A DNA stretch of 50,692 nt from Pseudomonadota bacterium (lineage in GTDB: Bacteria; Pseudomonadota; Alphaproteobacteria; Sphingomonadales; Sphingomonadaceae), in the NCBI GenBank assembly GCA_023424095.1, contig JAFAEG010000145.1:1-50692 (forward strand). Direction: 5' to 3'. The notes beneath the pieces were generated by a model that did no database searches, was not told the DNA's origin, and saw nothing but the letters and a program-made list of their open reading frames with translations. The translations under genes and the position numbers were made by a program. Within the stretch, counting starts at the first letter, position 1. Every line of letters starts with the position of its first letter. Of the stretch, positions 15,503 through 22,942 are shown piece by piece.

Positions 15503-16081
15503 ATGCGCCGCCTGACCAGCTTGCTTCTGCTCCTTGCAGCACCAGCCACGTTCGTGACGCCCGCATTGGCGCAGCCGCAATCGCCCGAGGCCCTACAGGC
15601 CCGCCAGCGCGAGGCGATGGCGGCGTTCGCGTGGATGGAGGGCGTCTGGCGCGGCCCCGCCTGGGCGATCACGCCCGAAGGACGGCACGACCTCATTCAG
15701 ACCGAGCGCGTCGGGCCCTTCCTCAACGGCTCGATCCGCATGGTCGAGGGCCGCGGCTATCGCGCCGAAGGCAATGTCGGCTTCAACGCGCTGGGCGTGA
15801 TCTCTTTCGACGTCGCCTCCAACCGGCACATGATGACCACCTGGGCGATGGGCCGCGGCGGCACCTTCGAGATTCGGCCGACCGCCGATGGCTATAGCTG
15901 GGAAACCCCGGCCGGACCCGGCGCGATCGTGCGCTACACCGCCACCTTCCGCGACGGCGTCTTCCGCGAGGTCGGCCACCGCATTGCCGGCAGCGCCCCG
16001 CCGGTCCAGATTTTCGAAATGAACCTGCGCCGGGTCGGCGACACCGCCTGGCCCGCCGGCGACGCGGTGCCTATGCGGTAA
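15503..16081 (+). CDS. Secreted DUF1579-like protein
   Basis: 192 residues from the ATG at 15503, with AAGGA seven bases upstream. The signal peptide (MRRLTSLLLLLAAPATFVTPALA) ends near residue 23. The mature part follows the lipocalin-like pattern of DUF1579-type proteins: FAWMEGVWRGPAW near the start, repeated beta strands (GSIRMVEGRGY, VGFNALGVISFD, RHMMTTWAMGRGGTFEI) and no cysteines. Such domains may bind small hydrophobic ligands, but no function is established. It lies directly after the broken AraC gene. Confidence 0.65.
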   Translation: MRRLTSLLLLLAAPATFVTPALAQPQSPEALQARQREAMAAFAWMEGVWRGPAWAITPEGRHDLIQTERVGPFLNGSIRMVEGRGYRAEGNVGFNALGVISFDVASNRHMMTTWAMGRGGTFEIRPTADGYSWETPAGPGAIVRYTATFRDGVFREVGHRIAGSAPPVQIFEMNLRRVGDTAWPAGDAVPMR

Positions 16082-16087
16082 TTGCGC

Positions 16088-16846
16088 TCAGATGAAGGGC
16101 GCGACCGGAATCGCCTGGTCTCCCTGCTCCTGAAGCAAGGCGAGCAAGCGTAGGAGCCGGGCCGCCTCGGGCCCCGGCAGACGCGCGAGATGGCGGATCA
16201 GCCCTCCGGTAACCCGGCAGGTTTCCGCCGGTGGCGCGATCCCGTCCAGGGCATCGAGCAATTGCTCTTCGGACAGGCTCATCGCCGTCTGCGCCTCACC
16301 GAGAAAGGCCTCGCGAAAACGATCAAGCTCCGGCTCGGTCGCCATCGGCTGGTCGCGCACGGTTGGCGAAGCGGTCAGTAACGAGCGGTAGAAACGCCGC
16401 TCCCGCTCGACCGCTGGCGCCGATTCATAGGCAGAGATGTCGCCGGCCGTACCCAGCAGGATGGCAGCGCAGACTTCGGGATAGGCTTCGAGCCGCTGCG
16501 TTTCCTCGCCCACCATCTCCAGATACTCGACCACGACATGATCGGGGGCGGCGCGCAGCCGCTTGAGCACCATCCGGGACATGACCTCGCGGATGCCGCG
16601 CTCGAAGGCGTCGCGCCCGCCGCTCGGTTCCCGCAATTGCCCCTCGATGAAGCGCCGCAATTCGGCGTGGGTCTGCGGATCGTAGCGGCGGACCAGCGCG
16701 TAGGTCGGCTCGTGCTTTTCCATCGCTTCGAGGACGCGATGGGCGCTTTCCTCGGGGCTGATGGTGCAGCCCGAGAGGGCGAACAACGCCGCAAGGCCAA
16801 TCGCCTGCAACGCGGCGCGCCAGCGGCCCGGCCAAGCGCCTGCCAT
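16088..16846 (-). CDS. Lipoprotein of unknown function, downstream of comM
   Basis: 252 residues from the ATG at 16846, which has GGGGGA seven bases upstream and lies 17 bases after the comM stop codon, so it is probably in the comM operon. The N-terminus has an inner signal and lipobox (ALFALSGC, cysteine near residue 27) followed by TISPEESAHRV. The rest is entirely alpha-helical and charged. A possible second helical bundle ends with HLARLPGPEAARLLRLLALLQ. No family recognised. It is outer- or inner-membrane anchored; the residue after the cysteine is Thr, which does not give an inner-membrane retention signal. Confidence 0.7.
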   Translation of the reverse strand: MAGAWPGRWRAALQAIGLAALFALSGCTISPEESAHRVLEAMEKHEPTYALVRRYDPQTHAELRRFIEGQLREPSGGRDAFERGIREVMSRMVLKRLRAAPDHVVVEYLEMVGEETQRLEAYPEVCAAILLGTAGDISAYESAPAVERERRFYRSLLTASPTVRDQPMATEPELDRFREAFLGEAQTAMSLSEEQLLDALDGIAPPAETCRVTGGLIRHLARLPGPEAARLLRLLALLQEQGDQAIPVAPFI

Positions 16847-16863
16847 AGCTCGTCCCCCTGCCC

Positions 16864-18372
16864 TCAATTTCGTGCCGCCGCGCGACGGTAGCTCAAGGCT
16901 TCGGCGACATGGACGCGGCCGACCGACTCGCTGCCGGCCAGATCGGCGATGGTGCGGGCGACGCGCATGACGCGATGGTAGCCGCGCGCCGAGAGGCGCA
17001 TCGCCTCGGCGGCCTGGGCGAGCAAGGCGCGGCCGGACTCGTCCGGGGTGGCGACGGCGTCGAGCAATTCGCCATCGGCCTCGGCATTGGAGCGGACGTT
17101 CTTGCCCTCGTAGCGCGCGGTCTGGACTGCACGAGCCGCGGCGACGCGGGCAGCGACCTCGGCCGAGCCTTCGCTGGGCGGCGGGAGGACGAGGTCGGCG
17201 GCGGCGACGGCCTGCACTTCGACGTGGAGGTCGATGCGGTCTAGCAGCGGCCCGGAGACTCGCGCCTGATAATCGGCGGCGCAGCGCGGGGCGCGGGAGC
17301 AGGCCAGAGCGGCGTCGCCGAGATGGCCGCAGCGGCATGGGTTCATCGCCGCGACCAGCTGCACCCGCGCGGGGAAGGTGACGTGGGCGTTGGCACGGGC
17401 GATCTGGACAGTGCCGGTCTCGAGCGGCTGGCGCAGGCTGTCGAGCACGGGGCGCTGGAATTCGGGCAGTTCGTCGAGGAACAGCACGCCGAGATGGGCG
17501 AGGCTGACTTCGCCGGGCCGGGCCTTCAGGCCGCCGCCGACCAAGGCCGGCATCGAGGCGCTGTGGTGCGGGGCGCGGAACGGGCGGGTGCGAACCAGCC
17601 GGCCGCCTTCGAGCTGGCCGGCGACACTGGCGACCATGGAGACTTCCAGCGCCTCGGCGGGCGTGAGCTCGGGCAAGATGCCCGGGAGGCAGGCGGCGAG
17701 CAGGGATTTGCCGGCACCCGGCGGCCCGACCATGATCAGATTATGGCCGCCCGCCGCGGCGATCTCCAAGGCGCGCTTGGCGGTCTCCTGCCCCTTCACC
17801 TGGCCGAGATCGACAGCGCTGCGGGCCTTCTCCACCTCGCCCGGCACCGGCGGCGAGAGCACGGCGCCGCCGCGAAGGTGGTTGAGCAGGGTGATCAGGT
17901 CAGGCGCCGCGACCACTTCGACATCGCCGGCCCAGGCGGCCTCTGCGCCCTGATCGGCGGGGCAGATCAGGCCGAGTTTCTTTTCCGATGCGTGCAGCGC
18001 CGCGAGCAGGACGCCGGGCGACGAGGCGATGCGGCCATCGAGGCTGAGTTCGCCGACGGCGACGTAGCCGGCGAGCATTTCCCGGTCGATCGCGCCCATG
18101 GCGGCCAGCAGGCCGAGGGCGATGGGAAGGTCGTAATGCGAGCCCTCCTTCGGCAGATCGGCGGGCGAGAGGTTGACCGTGATCCGTTTGGGCGGGAGCG
18201 AGAGGCCGATGGCGGAGAGCGCCGCATAGACGCGCTCGCGGCCCTCGGCGGCGGCCTTGTCCGGCAGGCCGACGACCAGGAATTTGGGCAGGCCAGGCGC
18301 CAGATGCACCTGACATTCGACCGCGCGCGCTTCCAGGCCAAGAAATGCGACCGTGGCGACATGCGCGACCAT
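16864..18372 (-). CDS. comM: ComM/YifB-family magnesium chelatase-like AAA+ ATPase
   Basis: 502 residues from the ATG at 18372 (MVAHVATVAFLGLEARAVEC), with GGAGGGGGAG about nine bases upstream. The N-terminal LonC-like domain (GLPDKAAAEGRERVYAAL, ITVNLSPADLPKEGSHYDLP) precedes the AAA+ core: Walker A GPPGAGKS at about residue 208, Walker B VLFLDELPEF, the CRCGHLGD...CSRAP cysteine insert and sensor 2 SARGYHRVMRVARTIADL. ComM is a hexameric helicase that drives branch migration of incoming DNA during natural transformation. dprA (46871-47959) is the only other competence-linked gene in view. Confidence 0.92.
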   Translation of the reverse strand: MVAHVATVAFLGLEARAVECQVHLAPGLPKFLVVGLPDKAAAEGRERVYAALSAIGLSLPPKRITVNLSPADLPKEGSHYDLPIALGLLAAMGAIDREMLAGYVAVGELSLDGRIASSPGVLLAALHASEKKLGLICPADQGAEAAWAGDVEVVAAPDLITLLNHLRGGAVLSPPVPGEVEKARSAVDLGQVKGQETAKRALEIAAAGGHNLIMVGPPGAGKSLLAACLPGILPELTPAEALEVSMVASVAGQLEGGRLVRTRPFRAPHHSASMPALVGGGLKARPGEVSLAHLGVLFLDELPEFQRPVLDSLRQPLETGTVQIARANAHVTFPARVQLVAAMNPCRCGHLGDAALACSRAPRCAADYQARVSGPLLDRIDLHVEVQAVAAADLVLPPPSEGSAEVAARVAAARAVQTARYEGKNVRSNAEADGELLDAVATPDESGRALLAQAAEAMRLSARGYHRVMRVARTIADLAGSESVGRVHVAEALSYRRAAARN

Positions 18373-18434
18373 GTATTGGCGCTCCCCCTCCAAGTCACCG
18401 AATGTGGCCGGAGTCTCGCGCCAAGTCGAGCGGC

Positions 18435-19559
18435 TTATCCGAGCGCGCTCCTGATCACGCGGCCATAGATGCGGGTCAGCGTGTGGATGTCGTCGATCGC
18501 CGCCGCTTCATCCAATTTGTGCATCGTCGCATTGGGCAGGCCGAAATCGACCACCGGACAGACGGCGATCAGGAAGCGGCCGTCCGACGTGCCGCCATGG
18601 GTGGACAGGCGCGGCTCGGCGCCGGTCTCGTCAGTGATCGCCTGGCGGACATAATCGTAGATCGGCCCCGGTGGCGTCAGAAAAGCCTCGCCGGAAATGA
18701 GTGCCTTCACAGTCGATCCCGGTGCGGCTTGCTGCGCAGTGCGCTCGACCAACGCGACCAGATCTTTACCGCGCTGCAGATTGTTGAAGCGGATGTTGAG
18801 CTGGACGATGCCGGCGCCGGGAATGACGTTGGTCGCGCTGCCTGGGGTGCGGACGTCGGTGATCTCCAGGTTGGACGGCTGGAACTGCTCATTGCCGTCA
18901 TCGAGGTGCAGCGCGTTGAGCGCGCTGACCACAGCCGCCAGCTTCGGGATCGGATTGTCGGCGCGGTGCGGGTAGGCGACATGGCCCTGCACGCCCGGCA
19001 CCGTCACCCACATATTGACCGAGCCGCGCCGCCCGATCTTCACAATATCGCCCAGCCGGTCCTCGGAGGTCGGCTCGCCGATCAGGATCATGTCCGGCTT
19101 GATGCCGCGTTCTGCCATCCACTCGATCAGCTTCGGCGTGCCGTAAGTGGCCGGGCCTTCCTCATCGCCGGTGATGATCAGGCTGATCGTGCCTTCATGC
19201 TCCGGGATTTCGGCGCAGGCCGCGACGAAGCAGGCAATCGAACTCTTCATATCGACCGCGCCACGCCCGTAGAGCAGGCCATTCTCCTCAGTCGGCACGA
19301 ACGGATCGGTGCGCCAGCCGCCGCCCGGCGGGACGACGTCGAGATGGCCGGCGAAACCGAAATGCGGACCACCCTGCCCGCGCGTGGCGAACAAATTCTC
19401 GACCGGGCCGTCCGGGGCCTCGCCCTCGACCATGCGGTGGACGGTGAAGCCCAATGGGATGAGCGCGGCCTCAAGCACATCGAACACTTCGCCGGCGGCG
19501 GGGGTGATGCTGTGGCAGGCGATGAGTCGGGAGGCCAAGACGACCGGATCGAGGCTCAT
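18435..19559 (-). CDS. dapE: Succinyl-diaminopimelate desuccinylase
   Basis: 374 residues, M20 metallopeptidase family. Metal and catalytic motifs: GHLDVVPPGGGW (His and Asp near residues 67-69), GRGAVDMKSS (bridging Asp near 100), TGDEEG (catalytic Glu and metal Glu near 134) and the C-terminal MHKLDEA histidine. The dimerisation domain sits between. It releases succinate from N-succinyl-LL-diaminopimelate, giving diaminopimelate for lysine and peptidoglycan. ArgE-type enzymes are related, but the SRL/TGGTSDGRF segment fits DapE. It lies 62 bases upstream of comM on the same strand. Confidence 0.93.
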   Translation of the reverse strand: MSLDPVVLASRLIACHSITPAAGEVFDVLEAALIPLGFTVHRMVEGEAPDGPVENLFATRGQGGPHFGFAGHLDVVPPGGGWRTDPFVPTEENGLLYGRGAVDMKSSIACFVAACAEIPEHEGTISLIITGDEEGPATYGTPKLIEWMAERGIKPDMILIGEPTSEDRLGDIVKIGRRGSVNMWVTVPGVQGHVAYPHRADNPIPKLAAVVSALNALHLDDGNEQFQPSNLEITDVRTPGSATNVIPGAGIVQLNIRFNNLQRGKDLVALVERTAQQAAPGSTVKALISGEAFLTPPGPIYDYVRQAITDETGAEPRLSTHGGTSDGRFLIAVCPVVDFGLPNATMHKLDEAAAIDDIHTLTRIYGRVIRSALG

Positions 19560-19588
19560 GCGCGGCGCTCCGCGCGGCGGCCCGCTTT

Positions 19589-19690
19589 ATGGCGACTTAC
19601 ACGAAGTTCACACGGAATCGCGGGGGGGCTCTCCCCCGGTTCTGGCGCAAGCGGGACAAGGTGGTCGGAGCGGGAGAGCATGATCGTCAT
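19589..19690 (+). repeat. Dispersed intergenic repeat, copy A
   Basis: Starts ATGGCGACTTACACGAAG and would encode MATYTKFTRNRGGALP. Bases 19601-19621 are identical to the reverse complement of 8368-8388, followed in both copies by a run of seven or so G and a GGGGGCTC-type segment, then weaker similarity up to an ATCATCG-type end. The pair defines an element of roughly 100 bases in opposite orientation at the two sites. Confidence 0.65.
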
Positions 19691-19754
19691 CGCCCCATCC
19701 AATCAGGCGGAATCCTATCGTGCAAGTGCGGGCCCGCAACAAAAGCCGCTCAGC

Positions 19755-19770
19755 CTGAGCTTGTCGAAGG
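19755..19770. repeat. REP core CTGAGCTTGTCGAAGG
   Basis: A single copy of the core also found at 29342 and, shorter, at 9138. No inverted partner is close, so it is a solo half-element. Confidence 0.6.
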
Positions 19771-19863
19771 CCTGTCCTAATTCCTAATACGCACCGCACG
19801 GAAGAAGTCGGCTCCTGGCCGACGTCGTCACGACCGGCCTGAGCGATTTTCGAGGAGCAAAAC

Positions 19864-20313
19864 GTGCCCAAAATCGATCTCGACGCGATCCCGCAGACGA
19901 ACGCCACCGGCTACCCGCCGCCCTACGACGCGCCGATGGCGAAGCGGCTCTATCGCCGCCTGGCCCCGGTCGCGGGCCTCACCGATTTCGGCGTCAGCCA
20001 TGTCGTGCTCGAACCCGGCGGCATCTCCAGCCAGCGTCACTGGCACGAGGGCGAAGACGAATTCCTGGTGATGCTAGCCGGCGAAGCGGTGCTGATCGAG
20101 AATGAAGGCGAGACACTACTCGGCCCGGGCGATTGCGTCGCGTGGGCGAAAGGCGTGGCGAACGGCCATCAGGTGGTGAATCGCGCCGATCAGCCCTGCA
20201 CCTTCATCGTGGTCGGCAAGCCTGCGGCGAGCGACTGCCACTATCCCGACATCGACCTGCATTTGCCGAAAGGCGGCCCGGCTTACACGCACAAGAACAG
20301 AACGAGCTATTAG
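19864..20313 (+). CDS. Cupin-domain protein
   Basis: 149 residues from a GTG at 19864 with GAGGAG seven bases upstream. The two cupin motifs are intact: ISSQRHWHEGEDEFLVMLAGE (metal-ligand His, His and Glu near residues 59-66) and a second motif around GDCVAWAKGVANGH (final His near residue 102). The N-terminus (TNATGYPPPYDAP) and the C-terminal HYPDIDLHLP...YTHKNR tail match a family of small cupins with unknown enzyme activity. Such proteins are dioxygenases, isomerases or binding proteins; no substrate can be inferred. Single gene, convergent with the SUKH-like gene (3' ends overlap by 4 bases, or are 37 apart if the frameshift below is accepted). Confidence 0.88.
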   Translation: MPKIDLDAIPQTNATGYPPPYDAPMAKRLYRRLAPVAGLTDFGVSHVVLEPGGISSQRHWHEGEDEFLVMLAGEAVLIENEGETLLGPGDCVAWAKGVANGHQVVNRADQPCTFIVVGKPAASDCHYPDIDLHLPKGGPAYTHKNRTSY

Positions 20314-20945
20314 AGTGACGGCAGCTGCTCGGTGAGGACTGCCTGATTGCTATTGCGGCCGTGCCAAGCTGGCCAATGCGCCCTCGATCTCCCGGTAGGT
20401 CCCGTCGATAATTCCGTTGCACGAGAAGCAAGGGCTAAACGTGCGAGGATCGTCTCGAGGCACTGGTCGAGGTTTGGGGCAGTATATGCCGCAGCCTCGC
20501 TAGCCACTGCGCATCGGCCATCGTGATTGAGCCGAATAATGTAGCTGCTGTTCCAGCCGACCAAGCTGCCGATCTTCGTCCAACCTTCAGCCCACAGGTC
20601 TGGCTGCATCAGCGCGAAGAGACTGTTCTGATCCGCGATTGAGATGGACGTAACCGCTTCGGGTGCGTGGTGCCGCGTGAGCACTTCGACATATCCGAAA
20701 AGTGAAATGCAATTGTCGAACAGCGCAGCCCCGTTCGCCCACTCGAGCCAGCCCAAATAGCTGGCAGGCAAGCGCTCAAACAGCTCCACGCGCGGTCGTT
20801 CAACAAGCGGCGCGTAGAGCGTGTGCAGATAGCCGAGCGACCGGTCGCCGGGCAGTTTCCTGATGAACCGGCTTCCGTTTTCAACCGTCAGGGACGAACT
20901 GTCATCGCATTCGAACAGGAGGTTTGCGAAGCTGGGTCGAGCCAT
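20310..20945 (-). CDS. SMI1/KNR4 (SUKH)-like protein, probable 3' frameshift
   Basis: The main body reads like the SUKH fold: LPASYLGWLEWANGAALFD is the diagnostic LP-x-x-y-x-x-f-L-x-x-NGg pattern, followed by LFGYVEVL and a hydrophobic core up to LETILARL. SUKH domains are common immunity and adaptor proteins, often near toxins, but no toxin gene is nearby. The start is uncertain (ATG at 20945 or TTG at 20981, neither with a good binding site). The tail in the open frame (ASRATELSTGPTGRSR and on) looks non-native; another frame gives FSCNGIIDGTYREIEGALAS and a TAG at 20351-20353, so a one-base deletion near 20433 is likely. Confidence 0.6.
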   Translation of the reverse strand: MARPSFANLLFECDDSSSLTVENGSRFIRKLPGDRSLGYLHTLYAPLVERPRVELFERLPASYLGWLEWANGAALFDNCISLFGYVEVLTRHHAPEAVTSISIADQNSLFALMQPDLWAEGWTKIGSLVGWNSSYIIRLNHDGRCAVASEAAAYTAPNLDQCLETILARLALASRATELSTGPTGRSRAHWPAWHGRNSNQAVLTEQLPSL

Positions 20946-20987
20946 AGCGCAGACGTTGCGAGCAGCGCGCTTGTCCGTCAACGCATC

Positions 20988-21518
20988 TCAGTTCGAACGT
21001 ACCGATCCGAATACGCGCTTCATAAGGCAGGCTTGCGGACCGTAAGCGGCAACCTTCGCCGCCAGTTCAGCGGAACAGTCCACCGGCTCGAAACCGAGGG
21101 AGGTCCAATACGGTTTGGCGCCCTCCACCGCGATCAGTTCCGCCGGGTGTAGGCCATCTCGCGCGGCCAGTTCGAAAGCGCGCGCGACAAGGTCTCGGCC
21201 AATACCGGACCCCCTGCCCTCCGGAGACACGGCAAGATCGTGGATGAAGAGGATCTCACTGGGCGCTTCGGCGGGGAGGATCGTGCCGACCGGCGGGGGC
21301 GCGAGGCTAAGCCAGCCGTGGGCCAGCAGGTAAGCGACGAGTTGGCCGTCGCGGGTCGCGGCGAGGCAATAGCTCGCCTTCATGGCGATGCGGCTTGCGA
21401 AGGCCGCTTCATCCTCGCGCAGGAAGGCGGGATAGGCCTGCGCCTGGATGGCGAGCGCGGCGGGGATGTCGCCCGGTTCGAGGGGGCGGATGGTCGGTCG
21501 CTGGCCCGTGCCGCTCAA
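20988..21518 (-). CDS. GNAT-family N-acetyltransferase
   Basis: 176 residues when started at the TTG at 21518, which overlaps the GST stop codon by four bases (TTGA), a translationally coupled layout. The acetyl-CoA binding loop is VSPEGRGSGIGRDLV (R/Q-x-x-G-x-G pattern), preceded by ILFIHDLAV and followed by the LIAVEGAKPYWTSLGFEPVD C-terminal region. The substrate is unknown. The open frame extends upstream into the GST gene but the extension is a shadow. No AUG start exists near the N-terminus of the fold, which supports the TTG. Confidence 0.82.
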   Translation of the reverse strand: MSGTGQRPTIRPLEPGDIPAALAIQAQAYPAFLREDEAAFASRIAMKASYCLAATRDGQLVAYLLAHGWLSLAPPPVGTILPAEAPSEILFIHDLAVSPEGRGSGIGRDLVARAFELAARDGLHPAELIAVEGAKPYWTSLGFEPVDCSAELAAKVAAYGPQACLMKRVFGSVRSN

Positions 21519-22180
21519 TTGGTCGGCTGCTCGAAATTCTCGACCACCCAGGGTTCCTCCTGCGCGGCGGTGACCCATTCCATCAGCCAGGGATGGTTGA
21601 GGATCGCGCCGACATAGGTCTGGGCGAAATTGGGGACGCCGATCGAATGGGTGACGAAGCGCGTCACCACCGGCGCGAACATGATATCCGCCGCGCCGAA
21701 CGTGCCGAACAGATAGGGCCCGCCGTCGCCATGCACGGCGCGGGCCTGCGCCCAGAGTTCGAGGATGCGCTTGATCTCGGAGATCGTGTGCTCGGACAAT
21801 TCGCGCGGTTCAAACACCTTGCGGACGTTCATCGGGCATTCGCGGCGGAGGTTCGCGTAGCTGGAGTGCATTTCCGCGGCCATCGAGCGGGCCATCGCCC
21901 GCGCGCCGTCATCGTCGGGCCAGAAACGCGCGCGGTCGGTCTTTTCGGCCAGATATTCGATGATCGCGAGGCTGTCCCAGATCACCGTCTCGCCGTCCCA
22001 CAGGATCGGCACCTTGCCGGCGGACGGAGCGAATTCGTCGCCCGCATGATCGCGGTCCCACTCCTCGCCGAACATCGGCACGGTGATTTCCTCGAACGGG
22101 AGCCCGGATTGCTTGACCGCGAGCCACCCGCGCAGGGACCAGGAGGAATAGGCCTTGTTGCCGATGAAGAGCTTGAGCAA
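21515..22180 (-). CDS. Glutathione S-transferase family protein
   Basis: 221 residues from a TTG at 22180, with GGAGAAGG a few bases upstream. The thioredoxin-like N-terminal domain reads LFIGNKAYSSWSLRGWLAVKQ, then the cis-proline VPILWDGETVIWDSLAIIEYLAE (the E-S/D-S-x-AI glutathione site); the C-terminal all-helical domain follows. The YSSWSLR start is typical of the beta-proteobacterial-type GSTs with a serine near residue 13. The substrate is not known. It is followed by the GNAT gene in a coupled arrangement. A REP hairpin lies immediately upstream. Confidence 0.88.
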   Translation of the reverse strand: MLKLFIGNKAYSSWSLRGWLAVKQSGLPFEEITVPMFGEEWDRDHAGDEFAPSAGKVPILWDGETVIWDSLAIIEYLAEKTDRARFWPDDDGARAMARSMAAEMHSSYANLRRECPMNVRKVFEPRELSEHTISEIKRILELWAQARAVHGDGGPYLFGTFGAADIMFAPVVTRFVTHSIGVPNFAQTYVGAILNHPWLMEWVTAAQEEPWVVENFEQPTN

Positions 22181-22200
22181 CCGACCTTCTCCCAGTCATC

Positions 22201-22283
22201 CGTCATTGCGAGCGGAGCGAAGCAATCCATCCTGATGAGTCAGAAAGCTGGATTGCTTCGTCGCTTCGCTCCTCGCAATGACG
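22201..22283. repeat. REP-type hairpin (GTCATTGCGAGC family)
   Basis: Left arm 22201-22229 and right arm 22249-22283 are inverted copies (CGTCATTGCGAGCGGAGCG and its complement), the right arm carrying about six extra bases. This is a well-known family of palindromic repeats in alphaproteobacteria. It lies between engB and the GST gene, which are on the same strand, and could stabilise or end the engB mRNA. Confidence 0.85.
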
Positions 22284-22300
22284 GAGCGTCATGCGGGGGG

Positions 22301-22942
22301 TCAAGCGAAAGCGGCTTCCAGCACGGCCGCGCGCAGCCGCTCGATGCCCAGGCCCCCTTCGCTGGAGGTGGCGATCACTTCCGGGTGAGCGGCGGCGTGC
22401 TTGCGGGCTTCCGCTTCGGTCGCGGCCAGGACTTCGGCGAGCGCGCTGGCCTTCACCTTGTCGGCCTTGGTCAGGACCAGGCGGTAGCTGACCGCCGCCT
22501 TGTCGAGCATGCCGATAATCTCGAGGTCGATGTCCTTGATGCCGTGGCGGCTGTCGATCAGCACCAAGGCGCGCTTCAGCACCTGCCGGCCGCGGAGGTA
22601 ATCATTGACCAGCCAGGCCCAGCGCTTGGCCACATCCTTGGGCGCCTTGGCGAAGCCGTAGCCGGGCATGTCGACCAGTCGAAGCACGAGCGGATCGCCG
22701 ACGTCGAAGAAGTTCAGCTCCTGCGTCCGCCCCGGCGTGTTGGAGGTGCGCGCCAGCCCGTTGCGGTTGGTCAGCTTGTTCAGAAGCGAGGATTTGCCCA
22801 CGTTCGAGCGCCCGGCGAAGGCGATCTCCGGCACGGTCGGACCGGGCAGGAATTTCAGCTCCGGCGCCGATTTCAGGAAGGTGATCGGCCCGGAAAAAAG
22901 CTTCCGGGCCGTCTCCGTCAGGTCGGTTTCAGCTTCGGCCAC
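22301..22942 (-). CDS. engB: Ribosome biogenesis GTPase EngB (YihA/YsxC)
   Basis: 213 residues from the GTG at 22942, which overlaps the yidC 3' end by 14 bases. The G motifs are all there: G1 GRSNVGKS, G3 DMPGYG, G4 TKAD and G5 SSEGGLG. EngB is a small TRAFAC GTPase needed for 50S subunit assembly. The open frame continues further upstream into yidC as a shadow, so the start is set by the conserved N-terminal region (ETARKLFSGPITFLKSAPEL). It is the last gene of the rpmH-rnpA-yidD-yidC-engB cluster. Confidence 0.93.
   Translation of the reverse strand: MAEAETDLTETARKLFSGPITFLKSAPELKFLPGPTVPEIAFAGRSNVGKSSLLNKLTNRNGLARTSNTPGRTQELNFFDVGDPLVLRLVDMPGYGFAKAPKDVAKRWAWLVNDYLRGRQVLKRALVLIDSRHGIKDIDLEIIGMLDKAAVSYRLVLTKADKVKASALAEVLAATEAEARKHAAAHPEVIATSSEGGLGIERLRAAVLEAAFA

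Larger units (their letters stand above)
19560..19863. other. Intergenic repeat-rich stretch between dapE and the cupin gene
   Basis: 304 bases between divergent genes. It holds repeat copy A at 19589-19690 and a REP core at 19755-19770. The remainder has a GAGGAG ribosome binding site (19852-19857) for the GTG start at 19864. I see no further ORF or RNA gene. Confidence 0.5.

Noticed and set aside
17323..18468. A 381-codon open frame antisense to comM
   Set aside because: It is a shadow of comM with low-complexity composition.
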